Source: Myxococcota bacterium (lineage in GTDB: Bacteria; Myxococcota; B64-G9). From it: a DNA stretch of 64,000 nucleotides. Positions 25,320 to 34,233 of this stretch are shown here, one piece after another (position 1 is the stretch's first letter; the number at the start of each line of letters is the position of its first letter). The notes under the pieces are model-generated. The model made no database searches. It was not told where the DNA came from and worked only from the letters and a program-made list of their open reading frames with translations. Position numbers and translations under genes: made by a program. The DNA is taken from positions 186,001 through 250,000 of the forward strand of contig JAKLGA010000002.1 in assembly GCA_022710975.1 (NCBI GenBank). The letters are read 5' to 3'.

Positions 25320-27717
25320 AGACGAACGGGTAGTTGACCACCACCTCGCCCCCGCCCTTGACCGCGGGGAACACCCAGGTGGCCGCCAGCGCGCGCAGCT
25401 CCCTGGCCAGGGTCTCGTCGCCCACCGTGTCCTCGGCGATCTCCACCTTCTTCACCTTGCCGTCCGCGGCGATGGTGAAGCGCAGCACGATCTTCCCGGC
25501 CAGCCCGGGCGTGGCCTTGAGCCGGCGCTCGTAGAGCAGCTTGATCCTGGGCTGCTGGGCCCGGATCACCCGCTGGACGACCGACCTGTCCAGCGAGCCG
25601 GTGATCATGGGCGAGGACATGCCGACGCTCGGGCTGGCGCTGCGCCGGCCCAGGCGCGCGCCGCCGCCGCCCTGGCCCCGGCCCATGAGCCCGAGCCCAC
25701 CATAGCCCACGGAGCTGCCCGTGGCCGAGCCGCTCAGGCAGCCGAGCACCCCCTGGTTGCCCACCGCGGAGTCCTCGACGCCCTCGGGCAGGGGCAGCGG
25801 CTGGCGCACCTGGGTGACCTTCTGGCCGTCCGCGCGCACCTCGGTGTCCACGGCCACGAAGGAGGTGAAGTCGGTGAGCAGGTTGTAGCGCAGGCCCAGC
25901 TCGGTCACCTGCGCCTCGCCCTCGCCGCCCGGCTCGAGCCGCTGCAGATCGCTCAACCGGGCGATGCGGCCGCGGGCCCACAGGTAGCGCAGGGCCGACA
26001 GCTCGTCCGACGCCTGGGCCTCCGACACCTCCAGGCTCTGCTCGAACGGCCCGGCGGCCGAGTGGCCGGTGACCCTGATCCGCCCCTGGGCCGGCCCGTG
26101 GTACTTGCCCACCACCAGCACCGGCCGGCGGGCGAACAGATCGGGCACCGCGGCCGGCTCGAGATCGTGGGTCTCGAGGCCCTCGAAGGAGACCCGGATG
26201 CCCTGCAGCACCGGCTGGGAGACCAGCTCGACGAAGCGCCGCGCCTTCGCCTCCACCTCCCGCGGACCGAGCACCACGAACGGCTCGCCCTGCCCCGCCC
26301 GGGCCAGCCCCTCGATCAGGAAGCGGTTGACCGAGCTGCCGATGCCGAAGGCGAACAGGTTGGCCTCGCCCAGCCGCGCGGCCACCAGCTCGAAGGCCTG
26401 CTTCTCGACCGCCACGTACCCGTCGGTCACCACCACCATGATGCGGGACATGCCCTCGGCCCGCGGCATGGCCAGCGCGTGCTGCAGGGCGGGCAGCAGC
26501 TCGGTGCCGCCGCCGCCATCGAAGCGGTCCAGCCAGGCCAGGGCCCGCTTCACGTTCTTGCGGGTGGCCTCCTGGGGCGCGGCGGCGAACACCGCGTCGC
26601 CCCCCGAGAAGGTCAGGATGTTGAAGCGCTCGTCCGAGCGCATGCCCTGGAAGAGCTTCTCCATCAACGACTTGGCGGTGTCCAGGGGGAAGCCGTGCAT
26701 CGAGCCGGACACGTCCAGCACGAACAGGTACTCGCGCGGCACGAGCGCGGTGCGCTCCACCCGCGCGGGCGGCTCCACCGCCAGGGCGAAGAAACCCTCG
26801 TCCTCGGGACCCGCGCCCGGGAAGAGCAGCAGCCCCTGCTCGATCTCGTCGCCGGCCAGGCGGTAGCGCACCACCAGGTCGCGGTTCCCGGCCGCCGTGT
26901 CCAGGATCTCGACGCAGGCCTTGCGCGGGTCGCTGTACTCCACCCGCACCGGGTGGGAGGGGCTGGTCACGGCCGCGATGGGCAGGCCGGACTGCAGCTC
27001 GACCAGCGCCTCCCAGGTGTAGGGCGGCGGCTCGCCCGCGTGCAGGTAGGGGTTCTCCACCCAGCGCTCGCTGTCGGCCGCGCCGGCGGCCGGCTGGTTC
27101 GAGTAGCGCGGGCCCACCACGCTCGGCAGCACGAACTCGTACTGCCCCTCCTCCGGCACCAGCAGCTCGGTGTACTCGAGCTCCACCCGCACCTGGTCGC
27201 CCGGCAGGATGTGGCCCACGCTCATCTGGAACACGTTGGGCCGCTGCTGCTCGAGCAGCGAGGCCGTGCGGCCCTCCGCCAGGGCCCGCTCGTAAGTCTC
27301 ACGCGCCTCGGCGCGCTTCTGCACCTTGGCCTCGATCACCCGCTCCCCGACCGTCATGCGCATGGCGTGCACCGCCGCCCGGGTCGAGGCCGGGAACAGG
27401 TAGATCGCCTCCAGATCCTGGTCCCCGCGGTTGCGGTAGGTCTGGGTCAGGCGCACGTGGGCGATCATGCCGGCGATGCTCACCCGGGCCTGCACCCCCT
27501 CGAGCGGCAGGGCCTCGGCCTGGCTGCCCTCGGCCAGCACGAAGAAGTACGGGGACAGCGTGCGCTCGGCCCCGCCCTCCGGGATGCTCGCCAGGGCGGC
27601 CTGCACCAGGCGGGCCTTGCGCTCCTCCACGCTCTCCGCGGCCTGGCAAACCAGGGGCAACAGCAAGGAAAGGATGCTTATAGGTAGAAGGCAAAGGCAG
27701 GGAGAGCGCGTGGCCAT
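25300..27717 (-). CDS. VIT and von Willebrand A domain protein with AgmX/PglI-type C-terminal domain
   Basis: This 805-residue protein has a signal peptide (LLPISILSLLLPLVCQA). A VIT domain covers about 30-165 (ARVSIAGMIAHVRLTQTYRNRG). The VWA domain has an intact MIDAS, DVSGSM near residue 333. A Gly-rich linker (about 680-700) precedes a C-terminal domain (700-805; VIRAQQPRIKLLYERRLKATP and KIVLRFTIAADGKVKKVEI). This resembles the AgmX/PglI C-terminal domain found in myxobacterial gliding and envelope proteins and distantly the TonB C-terminus. The 3' end overlaps the convergent M6 gene by 20 bases. It may bind metal-dependent ligands in the periplasm; the exact role is unknown. Confidence 0.85.
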   Translation of the reverse strand: MATRSPCLCLLPISILSLLLPLVCQAAESVEERKARLVQAALASIPEGGAERTLSPYFFVLAEGSQAEALPLEGVQARVSIAGMIAHVRLTQTYRNRGDQDLEAIYLFPASTRAAVHAMRMTVGERVIEAKVQKRAEARETYERALAEGRTASLLEQQRPNVFQMSVGHILPGDQVRVELEYTELLVPEEGQYEFVLPSVVGPRYSNQPAAGAADSERWVENPYLHAGEPPPYTWEALVELQSGLPIAAVTSPSHPVRVEYSDPRKACVEILDTAAGNRDLVVRYRLAGDEIEQGLLLFPGAGPEDEGFFALAVEPPARVERTALVPREYLFVLDVSGSMHGFPLDTAKSLMEKLFQGMRSDERFNILTFSGGDAVFAAAPQEATRKNVKRALAWLDRFDGGGGTELLPALQHALAMPRAEGMSRIMVVVTDGYVAVEKQAFELVAARLGEANLFAFGIGSSVNRFLIEGLARAGQGEPFVVLGPREVEAKARRFVELVSQPVLQGIRVSFEGLETHDLEPAAVPDLFARRPVLVVGKYHGPAQGRIRVTGHSAAGPFEQSLEVSEAQASDELSALRYLWARGRIARLSDLQRLEPGGEGEAQVTELGLRYNLLTDFTSFVAVDTEVRADGQKVTQVRQPLPLPEGVEDSAVGNQGVLGCLSGSATGSSVGYGGLGLMGRGQGGGGARLGRRSASPSVGMSSPMITGSLDRSVVQRVIRAQQPRIKLLYERRLKATPGLAGKIVLRFTIAADGKVKKVEIAEDTVGDETLARELRALAATWVFPAVKGGGEVVVNYPFVFSTAGP

Positions 27718-27868
27718 GGGGCATGACCTCCGATCGGCGGTTGTGGTGTTCGGTCTGGCGGCGCCCGGGGGGCCCTGGAGTCTTCCGGGTGCTTCCGGGC
27801 GCCGGAGCTGCTGACACCCGGTCCCCGCCCCCGGTTCCCGACCTCCCGCGGCGCGGGCCGTGCGCCGC

Positions 27869-27898
27869 TTGACCCGGGCCGGGCGGCTCGGGCATGTT
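27869..27898 (+). promoter_or_regulatory. Predicted promoter of the membrane thioredoxin gene (start-proximal)
   Basis: TTGACC (27869-27874), 18 bases, CATGTT (27893-27898). The -10 box ends 6 bases before the ATG at 27905, so transcription would begin at or next to the start codon. Confidence 0.35.
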
Positions 27899-27904
27899 GG
27901 GGCC

Positions 27905-28567
27905 ATGCCGACCTGCCCGCGCTGCGACCAGGAGCTCGGTTCGAGCCCCGGCATCTGCCCCTTCTGCGGGGTGACCGTGGCGCACTACCAGGGCCCCAGG
28001 CTCGGCCCGCAGGCCATCACCCGCCTGGCCGGCCCGGCGCCGGCCCGCCAGGGGCCGCGCCGCCCGGGCCTTGGCCTGGGCGTGGTCGTCCTGCTGCTGG
28101 TGGCCGCGGCCATCACCTGGAGCCTGTGGCCCCGGAAGCTGCCGCGCACGGACCTGGTCCCCTCCAGGGCCCACGCGAGCGGGCTGGATCCCTGCCTGGG
28201 CAAGCCGCGCTGCCTGGTCGTCTACCTGGCGCCCTGGTGCCCGAGCTGCAAGAGCGCGGCCCGGGTGGTCCGGGAGGCCATCGCCGGCTACGCCGGCTCG
28301 CGCGAGGTGGGGGTCCAGGCCGTGGTCGGCCAGGACGACCGCGGCGCGCTGGAGGAGATGGCGGCGGGCATCGGCCCCAGCACCTTCCTCGACCTCGACG
28401 GCGCCCTGTACCGCCAGGCCGGCGGCGAGGGCGTGCCCGTGTTCTGGGTGCTGGACGAGAAGCGCCGCATCCTCGAGAAGCAGCTCGGCGCCCTGCGCGA
28501 CACCCGCTTGCAGCTCCAGGTCCTGGGCCTGCCCCCGCTGCCGCCACCCCGTGGAGACACGCCATGA
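27905..28567 (+). CDS. Membrane-anchored thioredoxin-like protein with N-terminal zinc ribbon
   Basis: This 220-residue protein begins with a zinc ribbon (CPRC at 4-7, CPFC at 18-21), then has a membrane segment (57-74) and a thioredoxin fold. Its active site is WCPSC (Cys112, Cys115) after the strand CLVVYLAP, and Cys97 and Cys103 lie just before it. The closing VPVFWVLDEKRRIL has the expected cis-Pro. With the ribbon inside, the thioredoxin domain would be periplasmic. It would act as a thiol oxidoreductase; the partner is unknown. The ATG of the next gene overlaps its stop (ATGA). Confidence 0.8.
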   Translation: MPTCPRCDQELGSSPGICPFCGVTVAHYQGPRLGPQAITRLAGPAPARQGPRRPGLGLGVVVLLLVAAAITWSLWPRKLPRTDLVPSRAHASGLDPCLGKPRCLVVYLAPWCPSCKSAARVVREAIAGYAGSREVGVQAVVGQDDRGALEEMAAGIGPSTFLDLDGALYRQAGGEGVPVFWVLDEKRRILEKQLGALRDTRLQLQVLGLPPLPPPRGDTP

Positions 28568-29493
28568 AACCGACCCCCCGCGCGCTCTGCCTCTGCTGCC
28601 TGCTCGCCGCCCTGGCCGGCCCGGCCGTCCGGGCCGAGGGGCCGCCGGTGATCGCCCCGCTGACCACCGAGGGCTACCTGTGGACCGGCCCGCTGCCGGC
28701 CTACCCCACCACCAGCCTGCAGCTCGAGCTGGGCTACCTGTACCAGACCTACGACATGAGCTACGACTACGGCTTCGCCAGCCTCGACGATCCGGAGATG
28801 CACTCCTTCGTGCTCTCGCTGCGCGGGGAGTACACCTTCCTGGGACAGCTCACCCTGGGCTTCGAGCTGCCGGCCCTGGTCACTTACAGCATCGCGGCCT
28901 CGGGGACCATCCTGACCCGCCCGGTCGACTGGGACGACGACGGCGCGGACTTCGGCAACCTGCGGCTGCACCTGCGCTGGATGGCGTTCGAGTCCAGGGA
29001 GCTCGGGCTCGTGCTGACCGCGGCCTTCCGTGTCTGGCTCCCCACCAACACCTTCCTGGAGGTGGAGATCGGGGAGGAGGACCAGGAGCTCCTGGGGATG
29101 TTCGCCCAGTTCGAGCCCATGCTGGCGCTGGGCTGGGGAAACCGCCGCTTCTCTGCGCTGCTCGAGACCGGTCCCAAGTTCTTCACCCTCGATGACGCGG
29201 ACGACTTCTCCTGCTGGGGCATCGATCTGGTGCTGGGCTCGGCCCCGGTGGCCAGCCTCGACGAGCTGGAGCTGGTGCTCGAGCTCAACATGCTGTTCGA
29301 GCTGGACGACGACGACGCCCCCAGCGAGGAGGGCGACGACCAGGTCCAGGCCATCGGGCTCGGGCTGGGGCTGCGCTACGCCATCGGCGCCTGGCGGCTG
29401 GGGCTGGGGCTGCGGATCGGGCTGCACGAGCACGCCTTCTACATGGGCCAGCTCGGCCTGGGCGTGACCCTCGACTACTCCTGGGGGCCCTGA
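28564..29493 (+). CDS. Outer-membrane beta-barrel candidate
   Basis: This 309-residue protein has a signal peptide cleaved after about residue 24 (AVRA). Alternating hydrophobic strands (LQLELGYLYQTYDMSYDYGF, HSFVLSLRGEYTF, LRLHLRWMAF, ELGLVLTAAFRVWL, LGLGLRYAIGAWRLGLGLRIGL) continue to a C-terminal strand ending in Tyr-Ser-Trp-Gly-Pro, as in barrel proteins. An acidic loop (LDDDDAPSEEGDD) lies near 240-260. It is translationally coupled to the thioredoxin gene. It may be a porin or transporter; the specific family is not recognised. Confidence 0.65.
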   Translation: MKPTPRALCLCCLLAALAGPAVRAEGPPVIAPLTTEGYLWTGPLPAYPTTSLQLELGYLYQTYDMSYDYGFASLDDPEMHSFVLSLRGEYTFLGQLTLGFELPALVTYSIAASGTILTRPVDWDDDGADFGNLRLHLRWMAFESRELGLVLTAAFRVWLPTNTFLEVEIGEEDQELLGMFAQFEPMLALGWGNRRFSALLETGPKFFTLDDADDFSCWGIDLVLGSAPVASLDELELVLELNMLFELDDDDAPSEEGDDQVQAIGLGLGLRYAIGAWRLGLGLRIGLHEHAFYMGQLGLGVTLDYSWGP

Positions 29494-31208
29494 GGCGGCT
29501 CGCCCGCCGGCGCGTCCGGCTCGTCGCCGATGGCGTAGAAGTAACCGTCCCGGGCGCCCACCAGGATCTTGCCCTTCCACACCGCGGGGGTGCTCTCGAT
29601 GCAGGCCTCGGAGCGCAGGCGGAAGCTCCACACTGGCCGGGGGTGCAGCGGGTCGTCGAGCGAGTAGCGGCGGAGCTCGCCCTTGCAGGTGGCCACCAGC
29701 AGGCTGCCGTCCACCACCACGGGCGAGGACCAGGCGTGCGGGCCCAGCTCGTCCACCCAGGTGACCTCGCCCGTGTCCGCGTCCACCACCAGGAGCTGGC
29801 CGCTGTTGGTGGCCACGTACAGCACCCCCTGCGCCAGGGCCGGGGTGGCCCAGATGCCGCCCCGGAACTCCCCGCGCAGCCCGGGCGGCGCGGCCAGGCT
29901 CCACACCACCGGGTCGTCCGGGCGGTAGGGGTCGAGCTTGACGAGCTGGCCCAGCTCGTCCGCGCGCGGCAGGAAGCGCTCCAGCTCCACCGCCGCGTAC
30001 AGCATGCCCTGCTCGTCCGCCACCAGGGAGGCGTCCACGTCGTCCCCCAGCCAGAAGTCGAACACCACCGGGGCGCGGCCCTCCTGGACCTCGCGCAGAT
30101 CCAGCCCCACCACCCGCCCGGCCGAGTTGGCGAAGTACACCCGCTCCTCGAACACGGTGACCGAGTTCTCGATGGAGGCGTTGTCGTCCCCCACCTGCTC
30201 GAGCAGCGCCTCGGTCCAGCCGCGGTAGGCCACCAGCAGCTCCGGCGCGATCTGGACCAGGCCGGCGGCGTCGTAGTCCCGGTGGAGCTTGATGGCGAAG
30301 AAGTAGCCGTTCTCCCCGCCCTGCAGCAGGAGATCGTCGAGCACCACGGGGTTGCCGTCCCAGTCGTTGTTCCAGATGCCGTGCACGAAGTCGGCCGGCA
30401 GGTCCCACAGCCGCGTGGGCGCCGGCCGATCGAGCGCCAGCACCCGCAGGCGGTTGTCGCGCGAGCCGAAGTACAGGAGCGGATCTCCGTCCGGGTCGAG
30501 GGTCACCGAGCCCTTGATGATGTCTCCGGTGGGGTAGTCGGGCCGCAGCCGCCGGCCCGTGGCCGCGTCGAGGAAGTGGACGCTCTTGTCGTAGGCCCCG
30601 AAGATCACCTCGGTCACCCCGTCCGCGCGCTCCCACAGGGCGGGCTGCCCTGTCCAGCCGGTGCCGCACCAGATGGAGGCCTCGTCGCCCACCCAGGACT
30701 CGGCGCACATGGGCTCGCCGGTCTCGGGGAAGCGCCACAGCACCCTGGGCCTGTCGGGCAGCGGCCCCTCGCCGTAGTAGGTCCGCGAGGGGTTGCCGCG
30801 GAACTGCAGCAGCCCCTCGACGGTCTGGTTGTAGCGCAGGTTCAACGCCACCAGGCCGGGCTCGCTGGCGCCGTCGACCGCCGGCGGCGCGGGCCGCGGC
30901 GCGACCGGTCCCAGGGCGGCCGCCCCTGGCGCGGTCGGACCCGGTGCAGCCGGCCTGACCGGCCGCGGGGCCGGCGCGGCGCGCAGCCAGCTCTCGCCGA
31001 GCCGGTAGAGCGAGCCCCCCAGCGCCACCCCGACGACCAGGGCCACGGCCAGGGTCACCAGCCAGGAGCGGCGGGGCCGGGCGGCGGCGGCCGGAGCGTG
31101 GGCCGCGGTGGGGGCCTGCGCCGGCGCCCGCAGGGCGCCCAGCCAGGCGTCGATCACCTCGGTCGCGGAGGCGTTCACCTCCGGCGCCGCTGGGGGCAGC
31201 TCGTCCAT
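29475..31208 (-). CDS. Membrane-anchored PQQ-like beta-propeller protein
   Basis: This 577-residue protein has a cytosolic N-terminus, one membrane segment (49-66), a Pro/Ala-rich linker, and from about residue 125 a beta propeller. Blades are recognised by repeats such as GVTEVIFGAYDKSVHFLDA, LYFGSRDNRLRVLAL, GVLYVATNSGQLLVVDADTGEVTWV, GSLLVATCKGELRRYSL and GKILVGARDGYFYAIGD. It lacks dehydrogenase residues, so it is probably a scaffold or sensor like BamB, not a quinoprotein enzyme. Its 3' end overlaps the convergent barrel gene by 19 bases. Confidence 0.8.
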   Translation of the reverse strand: MDELPPAAPEVNASATEVIDAWLGALRAPAQAPTAAHAPAAAARPRRSWLVTLAVALVVGVALGGSLYRLGESWLRAAPAPRPVRPAAPGPTAPGAAALGPVAPRPAPPAVDGASEPGLVALNLRYNQTVEGLLQFRGNPSRTYYGEGPLPDRPRVLWRFPETGEPMCAESWVGDEASIWCGTGWTGQPALWERADGVTEVIFGAYDKSVHFLDAATGRRLRPDYPTGDIIKGSVTLDPDGDPLLYFGSRDNRLRVLALDRPAPTRLWDLPADFVHGIWNNDWDGNPVVLDDLLLQGGENGYFFAIKLHRDYDAAGLVQIAPELLVAYRGWTEALLEQVGDDNASIENSVTVFEERVYFANSAGRVVGLDLREVQEGRAPVVFDFWLGDDVDASLVADEQGMLYAAVELERFLPRADELGQLVKLDPYRPDDPVVWSLAAPPGLRGEFRGGIWATPALAQGVLYVATNSGQLLVVDADTGEVTWVDELGPHAWSSPVVVDGSLLVATCKGELRRYSLDDPLHPRPVWSFRLRSEACIESTPAVWKGKILVGARDGYFYAIGDEPDAPAGEPPQGPQE

Positions 31209-31265
31209 CCTGGCATGATCTGAGCACCGCTCCGGCCGGAGGGCAAAAAATATGACCGCGGCGGC

Positions 31266-32990
31266 TCAGCCCCCGCTCAACCGCACGTCCACGAGCTTGA
31301 GCTGCAGGCTGGTGTGGCCGTCCCAGGTGTTGAGCTCCGGGGAGTAGAGCACGTCCACCCTGCCCGAGCGCAGTGCGTCCAGGCGCTCGGCCTGGCGGAA
31401 CCAGATCGCGTCCCAGGTCCGCGCCCCGTCCGCCAGGCCGGCCTTCAGGTGCAGCGGCGGCCGGGTCCCCACCGGTCGCACCCCGCGCACCTCGAGGTCG
31501 CGGGCCAGGAAGACCGGCTCGGGGTTGCCCGCGCCGAAGGGCGCGAGCCGGGCCAGCTCGGCCACCTCCGCCAGGCTCCACTCCGAGGGCTGGGCCGGGC
31601 CGTCGGCGTGCAGCACCCGGGCCGGCTCGGCCCCGCCGAGCTGCGCGGCGACCACGGCCACGAAGCGCCTGCGGAAGGCCTCCAGCGCCTCGCGGCGCAC
31701 GGTCAGCCCGGCCGCCAGCCGGTGTCCGCCGAAGGCGGCCAGGTGCTCGGCCGAGGCCGTCAACGCCTCGAACAGGTGCACCCCCTCCACCCCGCGGGCC
31801 GAGCCCTTGCCGCGCTCCCCGTCGAGCGCCAGCAGCACCACCGGCCGGCCGAAGCGCTCGACCAGGCGCGAGGCCACGATGCCCACCACCCCGGGGTGCC
31901 AGCCCTCCTCGGCCAGCACCAGGGCCGCGGGGCGCGCGTCCTGCAGGGCGGCCTCGGCCAGCTTGCTGGCGCGCTCGAAGATCTGCTGCTCGATGGCCTT
32001 GCGCTGCTCGTTGGCCGCGTCCATCTCCCGGGCCAGCGCCAGCGCCCGGGCGTAGGAGCTGGTGGTCAGCAGCTCCACCCCGCCGCGGGCCAGGCCCAGG
32101 CGTCCGAGGGCGTTGATGCGCGGGGCCAGCCGGTAGGCCACGTCGGCGGCCGAGGCGCCCGGCCCGGTCAGCCCGGCGATCTCCTTGAGCGCGGCCACGC
32201 CCGGCCGGCGCCCTGCGGCCAGCTCCTGGAGCCCGACCTGGGTGAGGATCCGGTTCTCGCCCAGCAGCGGGACGATGTCGGCCACCGTGCCCAGCGCCAC
32301 CAGGTCCAGGTGCTGCCGCAGGTTGGGCTCCGGGCCGGTCCCGAAGGCGCCCCGCGCGCGCAGGGCCGCCCGGAGCGCCATGACCAGGTTGAAGACCAGC
32401 CCCACCGCGGCCAGGTCCTTGGCGGGGAAGGCGCAGCCGGGCCGCAGCGGGTCGAGCACCGCCGCGGCCTCGGGCAGGGCCTCCGGGAGCTGGTGGTGGT
32501 CGATCACCACCACGTCGAGCCCGAGCTCGCGGGCACGCGCGATCGGCGCCCGATCCGAGATGCCGCAGTCGACCGCGATCACCAGGCCGACCCCCTGGCC
32601 GGCCAGGCGCTCGAGCCCGGCGGCGGAGAGCCCGTAGCCCTCCTCGCGCGCCGGGATGTGGTACTCGGCCGCGTGGCCGAGCTCCCGCAGGAAGCCCACC
32701 AGCAGCGCGGTGGCGGTCACCCCGTCCACGTCGTAGTCGCCCCACACGCACACCCGCTCCCGCGCGCCGAGCGCGCGCAGGACGCGCTCCACGGCCAGGT
32801 CCATGTCCTGGAGGAGCTGCGGGGGGTGGAGATCCTCCAGATTGGGCGCCAGGAAGCGCCGGCCCGCCGCGGGGCTGTCCACCTGCCGGAGCGCCAGCAG
32901 GCGCGCCAGCCGCGGGGACAGGCCGAGCCCCCTGGCCAGCTCCGTCACGCGGTCCTCGGCGACCTCGCGGATGGCCCAGACCCGGCGCAT
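31266..32990 (-). CDS. recJ: Single-stranded-DNA-specific exonuclease RecJ
   Basis: This 574-residue protein is of normal length. It has the DHH phosphoesterase motifs GDYDVDGVTA (84-93), VDCGIS and VIDHHQ (162-167), and the DHHA1 motif with GGHRLAAG near residue 420 and an OB-fold C-terminal part. RecJ degrades 5' ends of single-stranded DNA in recombination and repair. It is the last gene of the yajC-secD-secF run, 29 bp after secF, an arrangement also seen in other delta-type proteobacteria. Confidence 0.95.
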   Translation of the reverse strand: MRRVWAIREVAEDRVTELARGLGLSPRLARLLALRQVDSPAAGRRFLAPNLEDLHPPQLLQDMDLAVERVLRALGARERVCVWGDYDVDGVTATALLVGFLRELGHAAEYHIPAREEGYGLSAAGLERLAGQGVGLVIAVDCGISDRAPIARARELGLDVVVIDHHQLPEALPEAAAVLDPLRPGCAFPAKDLAAVGLVFNLVMALRAALRARGAFGTGPEPNLRQHLDLVALGTVADIVPLLGENRILTQVGLQELAAGRRPGVAALKEIAGLTGPGASAADVAYRLAPRINALGRLGLARGGVELLTTSSYARALALAREMDAANEQRKAIEQQIFERASKLAEAALQDARPAALVLAEEGWHPGVVGIVASRLVERFGRPVVLLALDGERGKGSARGVEGVHLFEALTASAEHLAAFGGHRLAAGLTVRREALEAFRRRFVAVVAAQLGGAEPARVLHADGPAQPSEWSLAEVAELARLAPFGAGNPEPVFLARDLEVRGVRPVGTRPPLHLKAGLADGARTWDAIWFRQAERLDALRSGRVDVLYSPELNTWDGHTSLQLKLVDVRLSGG

Positions 32991-33018
32991 GTCAGGGGTT
33001 CACGGGGGGAGGCCGGCC

Positions 33019-34203
33019 TCAGGCGTTCTTGGCCTTCTTGGCCCAGCCGTCGAACACCAGGGTGAGGCCCGAGGCGACGTAGATCGAGGAGTAGGTCCCG
33101 ACCACGATGCCGATCGTCATGGCGATGGCGAAGTCCTGGATCTCGCCGAAGCCGATGAACAGCAGCCCCAGGATGGCCAGCACAGTGGTCAGCGAGGTCA
33201 TCACGGTGCGGCCCAGGGTCTCGTTGATGCTCTTGTTGATCACGATCTCGAGCGCCTCGGAGCGGTACTTGGCGATGTTCTCGCGGATGCGGTCGTACAC
33301 CACGATGGTGTCGTTGATCGAGTAGCCGATGACGGTCAGCACCGCGGCCACGAAGGTCAGGTTGAACTCGAGCCCCAGCAGGGCGAACACGCCGATCACG
33401 ATGCTGGCGTCGTGGAACAGGGCGATGATGGCGCCCGGGGCGAACTTCAGCTCGAAACGGAAGGCGATGTACACCAGGATGCCGAGCAGCGCGTACACCA
33501 GCGCCAGGATGCCGTCCGTGCGCAGCTTGGAGCCGACCTGGGGGCCGACGAACTCGACCTTGCGCACCTGGGCGCCGGCGTCCGGGAACTTCTCGCCCAG
33601 GGCCTGCTCGATCTGCTTGGCCACCCCGGTCAGCGTCACCAGGTAGCGGTGGCTCTCGTCCTTGCCCTCGCGGCGGATGTTCACGTCGCCGAGCTCGGCC
33701 TTGTTCAGGGCCTGGGCCTGGCCCTGGAGCGCGGCGCGCACCTCGTCCTCGGTCACCGCGGCGCTGAAGCGCAGGTCGAGCTGGTCGCCGGTGTCCTTGT
33801 CGAAGCTCATCTCGCCGAGCCGCTCCCCGAACACGCCCTTCAGCCCGGTCCGCAATTTCTCCGCGTCCGCCTCGGACAGGATGGCGATGCGCTCGACCCG
33901 GATGATGAAGGACGCCCCGCCCTCCTGGCCGCCCACACCCGAGCGCTGGATCACGGCCTTGTCGTAGCCCAGGCCGCCGACGGTGGTGCGCACCTCGCCC
34001 ACGTCCACTTCCTTGGTGAAGGCCACGTCGATGACCGTGCCGCCGGCGAAGTCGATGCCCCAGTTGAGGCCCTCGGTCAGGTGCATGGTGACGGCGGCGC
34101 CCAGGCAGGCCACCACCAGGACGACCGACATCACCCCGAAGGTCCGCCGCGGCCGGGCGCCGACGAAGTCGATGTTCAGCTTCTTGGAATCGAAGAGTTG
34201 CAT
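33019..34203 (-). CDS. secF: Protein translocase subunit SecF
   Basis: This 394-residue protein has six predicted membrane segments. An N-terminal SecD/SecF motif (NWGIDFAGGTVIDVAF) leads to a long first periplasmic domain, and the C-terminal RND-type core has GYSINDTIVVYDRIRENI and the closing GFGEIQDFAIAMTIGIVVGTYSSIYVASGLTLVF. It is longer than the roughly 310 residues of the E. coli protein because of the enlarged periplasmic loop (about 75-200). With SecD it uses proton motive force to help release of secreted proteins. It follows secD by 30 bp. Confidence 0.95.
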   Translation of the reverse strand: MQLFDSKKLNIDFVGARPRRTFGVMSVVLVVACLGAAVTMHLTEGLNWGIDFAGGTVIDVAFTKEVDVGEVRTTVGGLGYDKAVIQRSGVGGQEGGASFIIRVERIAILSEADAEKLRTGLKGVFGERLGEMSFDKDTGDQLDLRFSAAVTEDEVRAALQGQAQALNKAELGDVNIRREGKDESHRYLVTLTGVAKQIEQALGEKFPDAGAQVRKVEFVGPQVGSKLRTDGILALVYALLGILVYIAFRFELKFAPGAIIALFHDASIVIGVFALLGLEFNLTFVAAVLTVIGYSINDTIVVYDRIRENIAKYRSEALEIVINKSINETLGRTVMTSLTTVLAILGLLFIGFGEIQDFAIAMTIGIVVGTYSSIYVASGLTLVFDGWAKKAKNA

Positions 34204-34233
34204 GTTCGCTTCCTCCGGACCGCTCGCCCGCGC

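Noticed and set aside
29475-31208. PQQ-dependent dehydrogenase
   Set aside because: Only propeller repeats are present; catalytic and cofactor residues of quinoprotein dehydrogenases are not seen.
28288-32751. Long minus-strand frame across the barrel gene, PQQ protein and recJ
   Set aside because: It is a shadow of 29475-31208 and 31266-32990, which have recognisable family motifs; the translation is compositionally biased.
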